From Nocardiopsis ganjiahuensis DSM 45031 (GTDB lineage: Bacteria > Actinomycetota > Actinomycetes > Streptosporangiales > Streptosporangiaceae), in assembly GCF_000341085.1 (NCBI RefSeq), contig NZ_ANBA01000013.1, positions 248,001-312,000 of the forward strand: a DNA stretch of 64,000 nucleotides, in the 5' to 3' direction. Positions 19,343-26,689 of the stretch are shown one piece after another. Both the position numbers and the translations under genes were made by a program. The notes under the pieces were generated by a model that made no database searches, was not told the origin of the DNA, and saw only the letters and a program-made list of their open reading frames with translations. How positions within the stretch are numbered: the stretch's first letter is position 1; every line of letters begins with the position of its first letter.

Positions 19343-19498
19343 GCAGGGGAGGTCAGCGACCTCGACGCAGTGGCCGCCTGTCTCTCTGCTGTAGCTGCTC
19401 TTGCGGAAACCAGTGGGGATGTGCGCGACCTCGACGCAGTTCACGCGATCGCTGCTGTAGCTGGATTTGAAGAACTCCAGGCTGTCAGGTGTTCTCAT
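19244..19498 (-). CDS. DUF397 domain protein
   Basis: An 84-residue protein with two tandem copies of the family motif, KSSYSSDRVNCVEVA and KSSYSRETGGHCVEVA, then GAAVRDSKHPTAGHLPF and the Trp-containing tail EWTAFL. DUF397 proteins accompany WhiJ-like XRE regulators in actinomycetes and are thought to modulate them; their biochemistry is little known. Here the ATG overlaps the 3' end of the XRE gene by 14 bp, so the two are co-translated. Its 3' third is part of a 232-bp repeat also present at 15.6-15.9 kb. Confidence 0.92.
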   Translation of the reverse strand: MRTPDSLEFFKSSYSSDRVNCVEVAHIPTGFRKSSYSRETGGHCVEVADLPCGAAVRDSKHPTAGHLPFPSSEWTAFLHSALSP

Positions 19499-20351
19499 GC
19501 TGTTTGTTCGGCTCCAGGATCTTTCGGATGAATTGGATGGTATGTGAGGTCCTCATCGCTGCTGCGTTGAGATGAGAGAAAATCGCCACAAAGCGCTGTA
19601 CAGAATCTGATTCTTGAACAAATAGGCTATCGGTCGCTGTCTCGGTGTACACGAGGCTGGGATCCAGCTCACCGGGGAAGTCCAGAAGCACGAACGAGCC
19701 CGACATCCCAGCGTGCATTCCCGCGCTGAAGGGAAGCACCTGGATGTCGATGTTGTGGCGTGTGGCCATGTTGAGTAGATGCTGGAGCTGATCGCGCATG
19801 ATGCTCGGGTCGTCCAGCTCACGGCGTAGCGCAGCTTCATCGATGATGGCCCAGAGGTGGGGCGGCTTGTGGCGTCCCAAGATGTGCTGACGCTGCATGC
19901 GAGCGTCCACGTGACGCTGCACTTCGGTCTTCGAGTAAGCGCCTCCGCCCAAGAACACCGCTTCGCTGTACTCCGGAGTCTGGAGAAGACCGGGGATGAC
20001 CATGCATTCGTAAGAACGGATCATGGATGCCTCGACCTCGAAGTCCGGTAGTGCGTTGCCTCCGAAGACATCCTTGTAGCTCGACCACCAACCCTGCTCT
20101 TTGGACTCTCTGGAGAGTTCGTGGAGGGCGGCCCGGATGTCGTCTGATGCTTCGTACAGGTCTGCGAGAACATCGATGTCGCGTGCCTTGATGCGTCGCG
20201 CCTCAGCATTCTCGATGTTGCTGAGCGTGGAGAGTGGAACCTTGGCCTGTTTCGCTGCTGTGGAGAGCTTGAGGTCCTGTGTCTCCCGCAGTCGTCGAAG
20301 CTCACGGGCCAACCGTCGACGGCGCACGGTGGGGCTGATGGGACTCTGCAT
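19485..20351 (-). CDS. WhiJ-like XRE regulator (HTH_31 + DUF5753)
   Basis: A 288-residue DNA-binding protein. The XRE helix-turn-helix lies at about residues 14-70 (LRRLRETQDLKLSTAAKQAK, VPLSTLSNIENAEARR). The rest is a DUF5753 domain with YECMVIPGLLQTPEYSEAVF, RHVDARMQRQHIL and LPFSAGMHAGMSGSFVLLDF. This is the layout of WhiJ-type developmental regulators. Its base composition is clearly less GC-rich than its neighbours, as often seen in this mobile family. A promoter with TAGGAT at 20358-20363 lies only six bases before the ATG, so the mRNA is probably leaderless. The paired operators upstream are its likely sites. Confidence 0.93.
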   Translation of the reverse strand: MQSPISPTVRRRRLARELRRLRETQDLKLSTAAKQAKVPLSTLSNIENAEARRIKARDIDVLADLYEASDDIRAALHELSRESKEQGWWSSYKDVFGGNALPDFEVEASMIRSYECMVIPGLLQTPEYSEAVFLGGGAYSKTEVQRHVDARMQRQHILGRHKPPHLWAIIDEAALRRELDDPSIMRDQLQHLLNMATRHNIDIQVLPFSAGMHAGMSGSFVLLDFPGELDPSLVYTETATDSLFVQESDSVQRFVAIFSHLNAAAMRTSHTIQFIRKILEPNKQHENT

Positions 20352-20357
20352 GGGAAG

Positions 20358-20425
20358 ATCCTACTCTGCAGTAGTGCGAATTTCGAATAGAAGCGGTTGA
20401 CTGCTCGAAATTCGTGTAGCACTAT
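20358..20425. promoter_or_regulatory. Divergent promoters with paired CGAA-N-TTCG operators
   Basis: Two 9-bp dyads, CGAATTTCG (20377-20385) and CGAAATTCG (20405-20413), lie 28 bp apart centre to centre. Leftward, TCGAAA (20381-20386) and TAGGAT (20358-20363) have a 17-bp spacer, with the first operator over the -35. Rightward, TTGACT (20397-20402) and CACTAT (20420-20425) have a 17-bp spacer that contains the second operator. This suits autorepression by the XRE protein and control of the ATPase gene. Confidence 0.55.
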
Positions 20426-20580
20426 GTGGGTGTAGTCAGTGACTGATGGATCACACAGGGTTCATGTCGGTCAGGCTACGCCTCGCCCGTAACGCGCCTC
20501 AGGTCAACCGCGAACCTTCCCCACGGGCACTCAGCACGACCCTCTGCTCATGTCCTGCCATGCCAAGGAGTGTGTTCGTC

Positions 20581-21162
20581 ATGCCGTCAACCGCACCCGC
20601 ACCCGTATCCACCCTCGCACCCGTGCCGCCAGTCCAGGGGGAGGCCACGGTGCCGCTGGCCAGCTTCATCCGGCCCTTCCAGCGGCACTATTTCTCCGGG
20701 ACGCCAGAGCGCCCCAACTACCGGGCGCGCAGCTACGACTTCGCCGGAACCCCCGCCGTGATGCCGCTGGTCCGCGCCTTCCTGGACACCTGCGCCGCCA
20801 CCGAGTCCGGCGACTACCGCTACCTCTTCACCCTGCTCGGCAGCGAGCTCGCCAACAACGCCATCCGCCACAGCCTCTCCGGGCACCCGGGCGGCAGCTA
20901 CACCCTGCGCGTGCACCGCACCAAGGACGGCCTGCACCTGACCTGCCGCGACCGGGGCGGACTACGCACCCGCAACGCACCACTGACCCCCCACCCCCGG
21001 GGCCTGGACCCCGACGCCGAATCGGGCCGGGGCCTGGCCATGATCGACGCCCTGGCCACCGACTGGGGCGACAACGGCAACGCCGAGTACCGCAGTGTCT
21101 GGCTCTACCTGGCCCACGACCTGGACCGCAGCCGCTGGAACACCACCATCGCCGGGCGCTGA
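20581..21162 (+). CDS. ATP-binding anti-sigma-type protein (HATPase_c_2) of the WhiJ-like set
   Basis: A 193-residue protein with a GHKL ATPase domain of the RsbW/SpoIIAB type. Motifs are LLGSELANNAIRHSLSGHPG (N-box), CRDRGGLRTRNAP (G1-like, D-x-G) and ESGRGLAMIDALATDWG (G2). Such genes sit next to XRE and DUF397 genes across actinomycetes, forming a regulatory set whose mechanism is unclear. The frame opens at 20446, and starts at 20464 and 20560 are possible. The ATG at 20581 is preferred for its GGAG ten bases upstream, but this gives a Pro-rich N-terminus, so the true start is uncertain. Confidence 0.82.
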   Translation: MPSTAPAPVSTLAPVPPVQGEATVPLASFIRPFQRHYFSGTPERPNYRARSYDFAGTPAVMPLVRAFLDTCAATESGDYRYLFTLLGSELANNAIRHSLSGHPGGSYTLRVHRTKDGLHLTCRDRGGLRTRNAPLTPHPRGLDPDAESGRGLAMIDALATDWGDNGNAEYRSVWLYLAHDLDRSRWNTTIAGR

Positions 21163-21289
21163 ACCACCGACGCTCACCGGCACCACACATGCCCCGCGCA
21201 TGAGACGGGCCCAGGAAAGCGCGCCAACGCTTGCCCTGGGCCCTGAACCCCCGAAACCCAACAAGGCATATGCAAGGAAAGAGGATCTG

Positions 21290-21772
21290 ATGCAGCACCC
21301 TATCCCGAGGCCCCGACGCTCCGACGACCTCCGCCCCCTCCCATCCCGCCCGCGCCACAACCCCCTGGAAGGCCCCGCTTGCCCGCCCGTCGCCCTCCAC
21401 CACCCTCAACGGACGCCTTCGGCGCAGCCCTTTCCCGGATGTGAGCACCCCTCCTGCCGACAGCGCCGCGCCCAGAACCTGCCCCGCCTGGGCGGGCACC
21501 GCTCCGAGTACGCCCGCGAGCACACCCAGGCCGCGCAGCTCCAGGCCCACTACCGCCACCTGATCGTCTACTACGGCGAGGCCACCCAGTCCTTCTGGGC
21601 CGCCACCCCCACCGGCATGATCGAGGCGCCCGACGTCGACACGCTCCTCCTGGCGCTGTGGACGTACACCGCTCCGCCCGCCCCACCCGCCCCGCCCGCC
21701 TCACTCGCCACGCCCGCCGTACGTCCTCGGGCCCGGGACACGGGCCGCACCCGTCTCCTCGCGGCGGCCTGA
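21290..21772 (+). CDS. Uncharacterised Pro-rich small protein
   Basis: A 160-residue hypothetical protein starting at an ATG with AGGAAAGAGG seven bases upstream. The only folded-looking part is the centre (about residues 70-115: HTQAAQLQAHYRHLIVYYGE, SFWAATPTGM, DTLLLALWTY). The first 60 residues and the tail (about 115-160) are rich in Pro, Arg and Ala. Residues around 33-47 are encoded by the 43-bp repeat shared with cobQ, which suggests an insertion into the coding region. It lies 127 bp behind the ATPase gene on the same strand and may belong to that regulatory set. I do not recognise a family. Confidence 0.5.
   Translation: MQHPIPRPRRSDDLRPLPSRPRHNPLEGPACPPVALHHPQRTPSAQPFPGCEHPSCRQRRAQNLPRLGGHRSEYAREHTQAAQLQAHYRHLIVYYGEATQSFWAATPTGMIEAPDVDTLLLALWTYTAPPAPPAPPASLATPAVRPRARDTGRTRLLAAA
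21387..21429. repeat. 43-bp dispersed repeat, copy 2
   Basis: It differs at one base from 12458-12500. Here it is read in another frame inside a hypothetical gene. Finding it in two unrelated genes 9 kb apart argues for a mobile or REP-like short element. Confidence 0.8.
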
Positions 21773-21828
21773 CCTTGTTCGGACCGCGTCCCCACAGCGT
21801 CGTGGCGCGCGCCCCCCGCACGTCCCGG

Positions 21829-22015
21829 CGCCCGTTGTCCGTCCTCCTGCACCACCCCCTGTGGTGGGTGTCGGCGGCTGTTCCCGGTTCGCAGGCCGTC
21901 TCGGGGTGGCGTGGCGCGGTTACCTGCTCGCCGCGGCGGCGGGGATCGCCTTCGGAGTCTCCTCCGCGCTGGCCAGGACCGCGACCACGGTGGTCAACCC
22001 GATCGCCGCGGCCAA
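21829..22015 (+). pseudogene. Relic of the DMT permease gene with two internal deletions
   Basis: Three segments match the intact gene at 18037-18978: 21829-21890 to about 18152-18205, then to about 18481-18603, then to 18730-18757. The first junction falls at GGCGG, present at both ends of the missing 280 bp. The second falls at the 12-bp direct repeat ACCACGGTGGTC, found at 18592 and 18730 in the intact gene and once at 21984 here, a loss of 138 bp. Both look like replication slippage or recombination between short repeats. No functional protein can result. Confidence 0.85.
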
Positions 22016-22069
22016 GGACAAGGAGGCACTCCGGCCGAACGCGGGGAGCACGTACGAACTCCGGCTCCC

Positions 22070-22645
22070 TCAGAGTCTGCCTTCCATGAGGACCGTGCGA
22101 TGCCCCCCGAGCGCGCGTGAGAGACCCTCGAGGAAGCCGGGGCTGAAGTCGGGCCAGTCCCAGAACTCGAAACCGAGATACCCGAAGGCGAAGTAGTTAT
22201 CCGACCAGGTCCACGCACTCAGGTCACCAGGGCGCCGACAACGCGGGCAGTCGACTGCCGCGCTGCCTGTGTCGTCCCAGTCGCTGATGGCCTCACCGAA
22301 GAGTTCCCACGCACCCTCGATCTCCTCCATCCAGTCGGTGTAGAAATCCGTTCGACCGGCACAGTGGGGGCACACCGCGTACCTGGGTTCGCCCTGGCCG
22401 CAGTTGAATATGGTGCGGCCGATCTCGACCTTGAGTCCGTCGGTGGGCTCCCAGTCCTCCTGACCGACCGCCTTGGCCCAGGAGGGGCCGGGCGGATGCC
22501 CCAAGGGCGCCCCGAGAACACAGTCGGTGAGCTCGGCCCGGACGATCCCCTCCCTGACCAGCCAGTCGAGTCCGCTGTCTGCCAGGGTCCGGGCGTCCGC
22601 ATGTGTGGCGTCGAGATCGACGACGGTCTGAAAGTAGTTCCCCAT
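22070..22645 (-). CDS. Uncharacterised protein with a zinc-ribbon-like cysteine pair
   Basis: A 191-residue acidic, Trp/Asp-rich protein. CPHCAGR (about residues 92-98) and CPRCRRPGDL (about 134-143) form a CxxC...CxxC arrangement 40 or so residues apart, suggesting one structural zinc site. The N-terminal half reads as a small alpha/beta domain (MGNYFQTVVDLDATHADART). The C-terminus is aromatic (NYFAFGYLGFEFWDWPDF). Similar stand-alone proteins occur in streptomycetes, but I cannot name the family. It follows the DMT relic and is less GC-rich than the core genes, so it belongs to the accessory stretch. No toxin or immunity partner is visible beside it. Confidence 0.7.
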   Translation of the reverse strand: MGNYFQTVVDLDATHADARTLADSGLDWLVREGIVRAELTDCVLGAPLGHPPGPSWAKAVGQEDWEPTDGLKVEIGRTIFNCGQGEPRYAVCPHCAGRTDFYTDWMEEIEGAWELFGEAISDWDDTGSAAVDCPRCRRPGDLSAWTWSDNYFAFGYLGFEFWDWPDFSPGFLEGLSRALGGHRTVLMEGRL

Positions 22646-22731
22646 GAGGAAACAGTAGAAGCAGCCCCCGACAGCCCGTCACTCACGACTCCGACACCCA
22701 CCGGTCCTGCACATCCCCGGACGTCCGGGCC

Positions 22732-22830
22732 GGCCTGCCGTTCCACTCGGGCAAGCACAAGAAGCACGGCATGGACGTCCAGGTCCTCACCGACCCGGCC
22801 GGGGGCGCCCACTGCCGCCCGGCCACCGCC
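22732..22830 (+). pseudogene. IS5-type DDE transposase scrap
   Basis: The frame reads GLPFHSGKHKKHGMDVQVLT then DPAGG, which is the (Y/F)(Y/H)SGKHKRHG(M/V)NVQV block around the second catalytic region of IS5-family transposases. Upstream and downstream sequence no longer encodes transposase, and no terminal inverted repeats were found. It is a dead fragment marking past mobile activity. Confidence 0.7.
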
Positions 22831-22831
22831 T

Positions 22832-23512
22832 TCACCCCGGCGCGCGCTCCGGAACGCGCCGGACGGCACGCGGGCGGCGAAGGGTCCGGTGGATGACCCA
22901 CTCGGCCACCACCATGTTGATCACCCACCCGGCACCCATGAGCAGCCCTCGGCTGAGCTCGTCGTACTCACCGACCAGGAGCGTCCAGGGCAGGTGGGTC
23001 AGCACCTGCGTCCCGGCCCCCTGAGCGATCGCGTAGGCGCGGATCATCCAGGCGCCGTGCCGGGCGAACTCCCGGCGCCGCGCCGCCACGAAGCCCAGGA
23101 CCAGCGCGAGGGCCATGGCCGAACCGAACACCAGCCGCTGCACGGTCAGGAAGCCCGTGTCGATCGCCGGGACCGCGTAGAACAGCGTCATCCACAGCCC
23201 CGACAGCGCGGCGACCAGCCCCAGGGGCACGAGCATCCGGCCGGAGGCCCTGTGCCAGCCGGGACGTCGGCGGCGCAGGGTCGGGGAGAACTGGAGGGCT
23301 CCCAACAGGCAGTAGGGGCCCGCGGCGAGGATGTGCAGCACCACGGGCAGGGGCGAGGCGGCGAAACGGGCGTTCTCGGCGGTGACCGGCGCGCCGGTGG
23401 CCAGCTCGCCGATCCGGAAGGCACCGGCGAGGAGGGGCACGACGCTCAGCACGATCAGGAGGGCGATCACGGTCCACTCGGCTCGGGCCGGGGGTTTCAC
23501 GGTGGTGGTCAT
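22832..23512 (-). CDS. DUF2306 integral membrane protein
   Basis: A 226-residue membrane protein with about six helices. The family signature is present: HILAAGPYCLLGALQFSP, then RRRPGWHRASGRMLVPLGLV with the conserved histidine, and ARRREFARHGAWMIRAYAIA with H and R. DUF2306 proteins are of unknown biochemistry, perhaps redox or haem-linked because of the histidines. The ATG at 23512 follows AGGA by four bases and starts just before the first helix. It lies immediately downstream of system 3 on the same strand (87 bp), a recurrent pairing in actinomycetes that suggests it is the regulated gene. Confidence 0.85.
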   Translation of the reverse strand: MTTTVKPPARAEWTVIALLIVLSVVPLLAGAFRIGELATGAPVTAENARFAASPLPVVLHILAAGPYCLLGALQFSPTLRRRRPGWHRASGRMLVPLGLVAALSGLWMTLFYAVPAIDTGFLTVQRLVFGSAMALALVLGFVAARRREFARHGAWMIRAYAIAQGAGTQVLTHLPWTLLVGEYDELSRGLLMGAGWVINMVVAEWVIHRTLRRPRAVRRVPERAPG

Positions 23513-23599
23513 GTCCTGATCGTGGCCGCCGGGAGGGGTGCCGGACATCGGAGCACAGGCCGGGATCCACTCGGCCGAAAGTACGGGTTCCGCCCCGTA

Positions 23600-24268
23600 C
23601 TACCGGTGCCAGCGCCCCCGTACGCGGCCGGTCTCGTAGGCCCACATGGCGATCTCGACCCGGTTGCGGACCCCGAGCTTGCCCATCAGGCTCGTGATGT
23701 GGGTCTTGACCGTGCTCAGCGCGATGTGGCACTCCTCGGCGATCTCATGGTTGGTGCGACCGCGCGCCACGGCGGCGAGGACCTGCTCCTCCCGGCCGGT
23801 CAGGGGCTGCAAGGGCTGGGCCGGCGGCCCTCCGGGACCGGACACGGCGAAAGCGTCGAGCAGCCGGGCGGTCACGCTCGGGGCGATGAGCGCCTCGCCC
23901 GCGGCGGCGGCTCGCACGGCCCGGGTGAGCAGGTCGGTCCCGGCGTCCTTGAGCAGGAACCCCCGGGCACCCGCCCTGAGGGCGGCGTAGACGTACTCGT
24001 CGAGGTCGAAGACGGTGATGACGACGACGGCGAGGGGGTCCTCGACCTCGGGCCCGGCCAGGGCACGGGTCGCCTCCACCCCGTCGAGCACGGGCATCCG
24101 GATGTCGAACAGGCACACGTCCGGGCGCAGCCGCCGCCCCAGTTCCACGGCCTCGCGCCCGTCGGCGGCCCGGCCGACCACCTCGATGCCGGGTTGGGCG
24201 TCCAGGATCATGGACAGGCCGGTACGCACGATCTCCTGGTCGTCCGCCACGACCACCCGGATACTCAC
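23600..24268 (-). CDS. NarL/LuxR-family response regulator (system 3)
   Basis: A 222-residue response regulator. Receiver phospho-acceptor D55 lies in VCLFDIRMPVLDG, with D9-D10 upstream. The LuxR helix-turn-helix is at about 150-215 (LTGREEQVLAAVARGRTN, LSTVKTHITSLMGK). GTG at 24268 overlaps the kinase stop. It belongs to a different subgroup from the regulators of systems 1 and 2: the DNA-recognition block reads KTHITSLMGKLGVRNR instead of KTHVNRAM. The likely target is the adjoining DUF2306 gene. Confidence 0.93.
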   Translation of the reverse strand: MSIRVVVADDQEIVRTGLSMILDAQPGIEVVGRAADGREAVELGRRLRPDVCLFDIRMPVLDGVEATRALAGPEVEDPLAVVVITVFDLDEYVYAALRAGARGFLLKDAGTDLLTRAVRAAAAGEALIAPSVTARLLDAFAVSGPGGPPAQPLQPLTGREEQVLAAVARGRTNHEIAEECHIALSTVKTHITSLMGKLGVRNRVEIAMWAYETGRVRGRWHR

Positions 24269-25404
24269 GCGGACGCCCCTGAACGGGGCAGCACGGCGGT
24301 CACGGTCCAGCCCCCGTCGGGGTTCGGGGCGGCCTCGCAGCTGCCCCCGAGCAGTTCGGCGCGCTCCGCCATGCCGATGATCCCGTACCCCGGCGGAGCG
24401 GTCGGCCGCAGGCGGCCGGTGTCACCGTCGTCGCTCACGCTCAGGCGCACCGAGGTGTCGTCGGCGTCCACGCGAACGGTGACGAGGGTGGCGTCGCGGG
24501 CGTGGCGCCGGGCGTTGGTGACCGACTCCCGGGCCAGGCGGTGGACCGCGGCCGTGACCGCCGGCGGGAGGTCGTCGAGGGATCCGTTGACCTCCACCGC
24601 CACGGCCGGGCCCGGTCCGGCCCGGCAGGCGAGTTCCTCCAGCTCCCCGATGCCCGGGTTCGGCGAACGCTCGGCGGGCCCGTCCCGGCGCAGGGCCCGC
24701 ACCATGGTGCGCATCTCGTCCAGGGCACGGGAGGCCTCGGACTCGATCACCCCGAGGGCCTCGACGGCGGCCTCCGGTCGGGTCCGGGCGACCGCCTGCC
24801 CGGCCTGGGCGCGGATCGCCATGGCCGAGACGTGGTGGGCGACGGTGTCGTGCAGTTCCCGGGCGATGTGTTCGCGTTCGAGCAGCCGGGCGCGGTCGAT
24901 CTCGCGCGCTCTGGCCCTGCCCCGGTAGCGCAGCGCCGAGCCGAGGGCGCCGGTGGCGAACAGGACGGCGGCACCGCCCAGGAGGTCCGCCGCCGGCGCC
25001 CCGTCGAGGAACAGGTCGACGGAGGAGGACAGGAGGACGATCGCGGCCCCCGCCGCGACCTCCCGGCCGGACCCCCACCGCACCAGCGCGTAGGGCAGCG
25101 CGAGGAAGTACACCGTCGTGTACATCTGCCCGGACCCTCCGCCGGTCGCCAGGGTGAGCAGGGTCGCGCCGCCGAAGACCGCGGCGACCACGGCCAGCGG
25201 TCGGGTCCGCCGCCACAGCAGGGCGGGGGCCAGGCCGGCGACCACCGCGACGGTCGGGACCGGCCAGGGCAGGTCCGTTCGCAGGACGCCCTCGGTCAGC
25301 GCGGCCAGTGCGCACACCACGACGAGGGCCCCGTCCCACCAGGTGGGTCCCCGCGCGCCGGGAGGGCGGGGTTCGTTCCACAGGGAACGGAGTAAGCCGT
25401 GCAC
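24265..25404 (-). CDS. NarL-partner sensor histidine kinase (system 3)
   Basis: A 379-residue kinase with four to five hydrophobic N-terminal segments (ALVVVCALAALTEGVL, VPTVAVVAGLAPALL and others). The HisKA_3 block is HIARELHDTVAHHVSAMAIR, and the ATPase domain has LARESVTNARRHARD and GYGIIGMAERAELLGG. The start codon is a GTG at 25404. It overlaps the response-regulator gene by four bases. No extracellular sensor domain is apparent. Confidence 0.93.
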   Translation of the reverse strand: MHGLLRSLWNEPRPPGARGPTWWDGALVVVCALAALTEGVLRTDLPWPVPTVAVVAGLAPALLWRRTRPLAVVAAVFGGATLLTLATGGGSGQMYTTVYFLALPYALVRWGSGREVAAGAAIVLLSSSVDLFLDGAPAADLLGGAAVLFATGALGSALRYRGRARAREIDRARLLEREHIARELHDTVAHHVSAMAIRAQAGQAVARTRPEAAVEALGVIESEASRALDEMRTMVRALRRDGPAERSPNPGIGELEELACRAGPGPAVAVEVNGSLDDLPPAVTAAVHRLARESVTNARRHARDATLVTVRVDADDTSVRLSVSDDGDTGRLRPTAPPGYGIIGMAERAELLGGSCEAAPNPDGGWTVTAVLPRSGASA

Positions 25405-25499
25405 AGCTACAGGCTAGCCGGGCGGCCCTGTCGGCGGATCGGCCGAAAGTCGGAGACGGGGCCGCGCCCCCAGAGGTGTGCCGCCCCTTCGAGGCCCCC

Positions 25500-26627
25500 T
25501 CACACGGGGTCGGCGGCGTTGCTCAGCCAGGTCCCCGCCTCCAACGCCTCGCGAACGGCGGTGTCCCGGGCCTCACGGATGGCCTGGAGTTCAGCTCCGT
25601 CCGTCAGGTGGTCGGCTCCGGGCAGACTGCTGGTCGCCTCCGCGAGCAGGTCCCGGTACTCGTCGTTCCTGGCCACGTTGGCCTCGACCTGTTCCCACTC
25701 GCGTTGGGCGGTGACGGCCAACCCGACCTTGCGGACGTAGGCCTGGATCCCCTCGACACGCTCGGCTACGGCCCTGCGCGAGGCGTCGATGACGTCCTGT
25801 TGCGGGCGCAGCGACGCGCGGACCGCGTCGGAGGCGGCCGCGCTGGAGCGCTCCTCCAGGTCGGCGCGTAGACGGCTCTGTTTGAGCAGGAGCCGTGCCA
25901 AGCGCCACTCCTGGTCGCGCAGGACCAGATCGGCGTGTACCCCGTCGAAGGCGTCCCCGAGTTCGCGGGAGGCCGGTTCGAGGCATCGGCGGGCCTGTTG
26001 GACCCGCAGCAGGAAGCGGAACTCCTCGAGCCCGAGATCCGAAGGAAGGACGTAGTGGTCGCGGTAGAGCTGCGGGGCCTGTCCGGTGTCGACCTTGCCG
26101 GTGTCGGGTTTCCCGGTACCGGTCTTCTCGTTGTCGTCGGAGAAGACCGTCGCGATGGTGAGGGCCAGCCCCAGGAACGCGGTGACCCCTGTGAGCAGCC
26201 AGCTCACACCAGTGCTCCCGAGCGCCTCCGCCACGAAGAGCGCGGCCACTGTGAGCACGATGGAGAGCAGCCCGACAAGGCACCCTCCCGCCCGGAAGGC
26301 CATGACGACGCCACCGAGCGCCAACACCGCGGCGATCACCCAGATGAGGGGCATGAGCACGGTGGTGAGCCACAGGACAGCGGCGCTGAGCAGGCCGGTG
26401 AGGATCAGGAGGATCACGCCGAGCGCGATCTTGTCCCCGACGGTGAGGGGCTTGGTCTTCTTCGGCCCGGTGCGAGCTGAGGGTTTGCGTTCGCGCCGTG
26501 GGCCGTCGGCCGACAGCAACTTGTCGGGGTCCGCCGACAGGGCGGCGACGACCTCCTCGGAAAGATCCGGATCGAATACCGGGAGTGCTTCGTGGGGAAG
26601 TTCTTCTTCGTGCTGCCGCGGTGTCAA
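25500..26627 (-). CDS. Uncharacterised membrane-anchored helical protein
   Basis: A 375-residue protein of unknown function. An acidic/basic cytoplasmic N-terminus of about 60 residues (DPDLSEEVVAALSADPDKLL) precedes three or four hydrophobic helices between about 65 and 165. A Thr/Gly/Lys/Asp linker follows (KTGTGKPDTGKVDTGQ), then a long, mostly helical, charged C-terminal domain (about 195-375) with RDQEWRLARLLLKQ and TAQREWEQVEANVARNDEYR, consistent with a coiled coil or helical bundle. The start is TTG at 26627, five bases after a good AGAGGA ribosome site. It lies alone between system 3 and the AraC regulator. Confidence 0.75.
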   Translation of the reverse strand: MTPRQHEEELPHEALPVFDPDLSEEVVAALSADPDKLLSADGPRRERKPSARTGPKKTKPLTVGDKIALGVILLILTGLLSAAVLWLTTVLMPLIWVIAAVLALGGVVMAFRAGGCLVGLLSIVLTVAALFVAEALGSTGVSWLLTGVTAFLGLALTIATVFSDDNEKTGTGKPDTGKVDTGQAPQLYRDHYVLPSDLGLEEFRFLLRVQQARRCLEPASRELGDAFDGVHADLVLRDQEWRLARLLLKQSRLRADLEERSSAAASDAVRASLRPQQDVIDASRRAVAERVEGIQAYVRKVGLAVTAQREWEQVEANVARNDEYRDLLAEATSSLPGADHLTDGAELQAIREARDTAVREALEAGTWLSNAADPV

Positions 26628-26689
26628 CGTGATCCTCTGGCGGGGGGAGGTTTACCGGAATCGAACGCTACTTGGACGCACAGGCGCCC

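Noticed and set aside
22646..22731. Possible left end of an insertion sequence
   Set aside because: No terminal inverted repeat or target duplication found; only the internal transposase scrap is recognisable.
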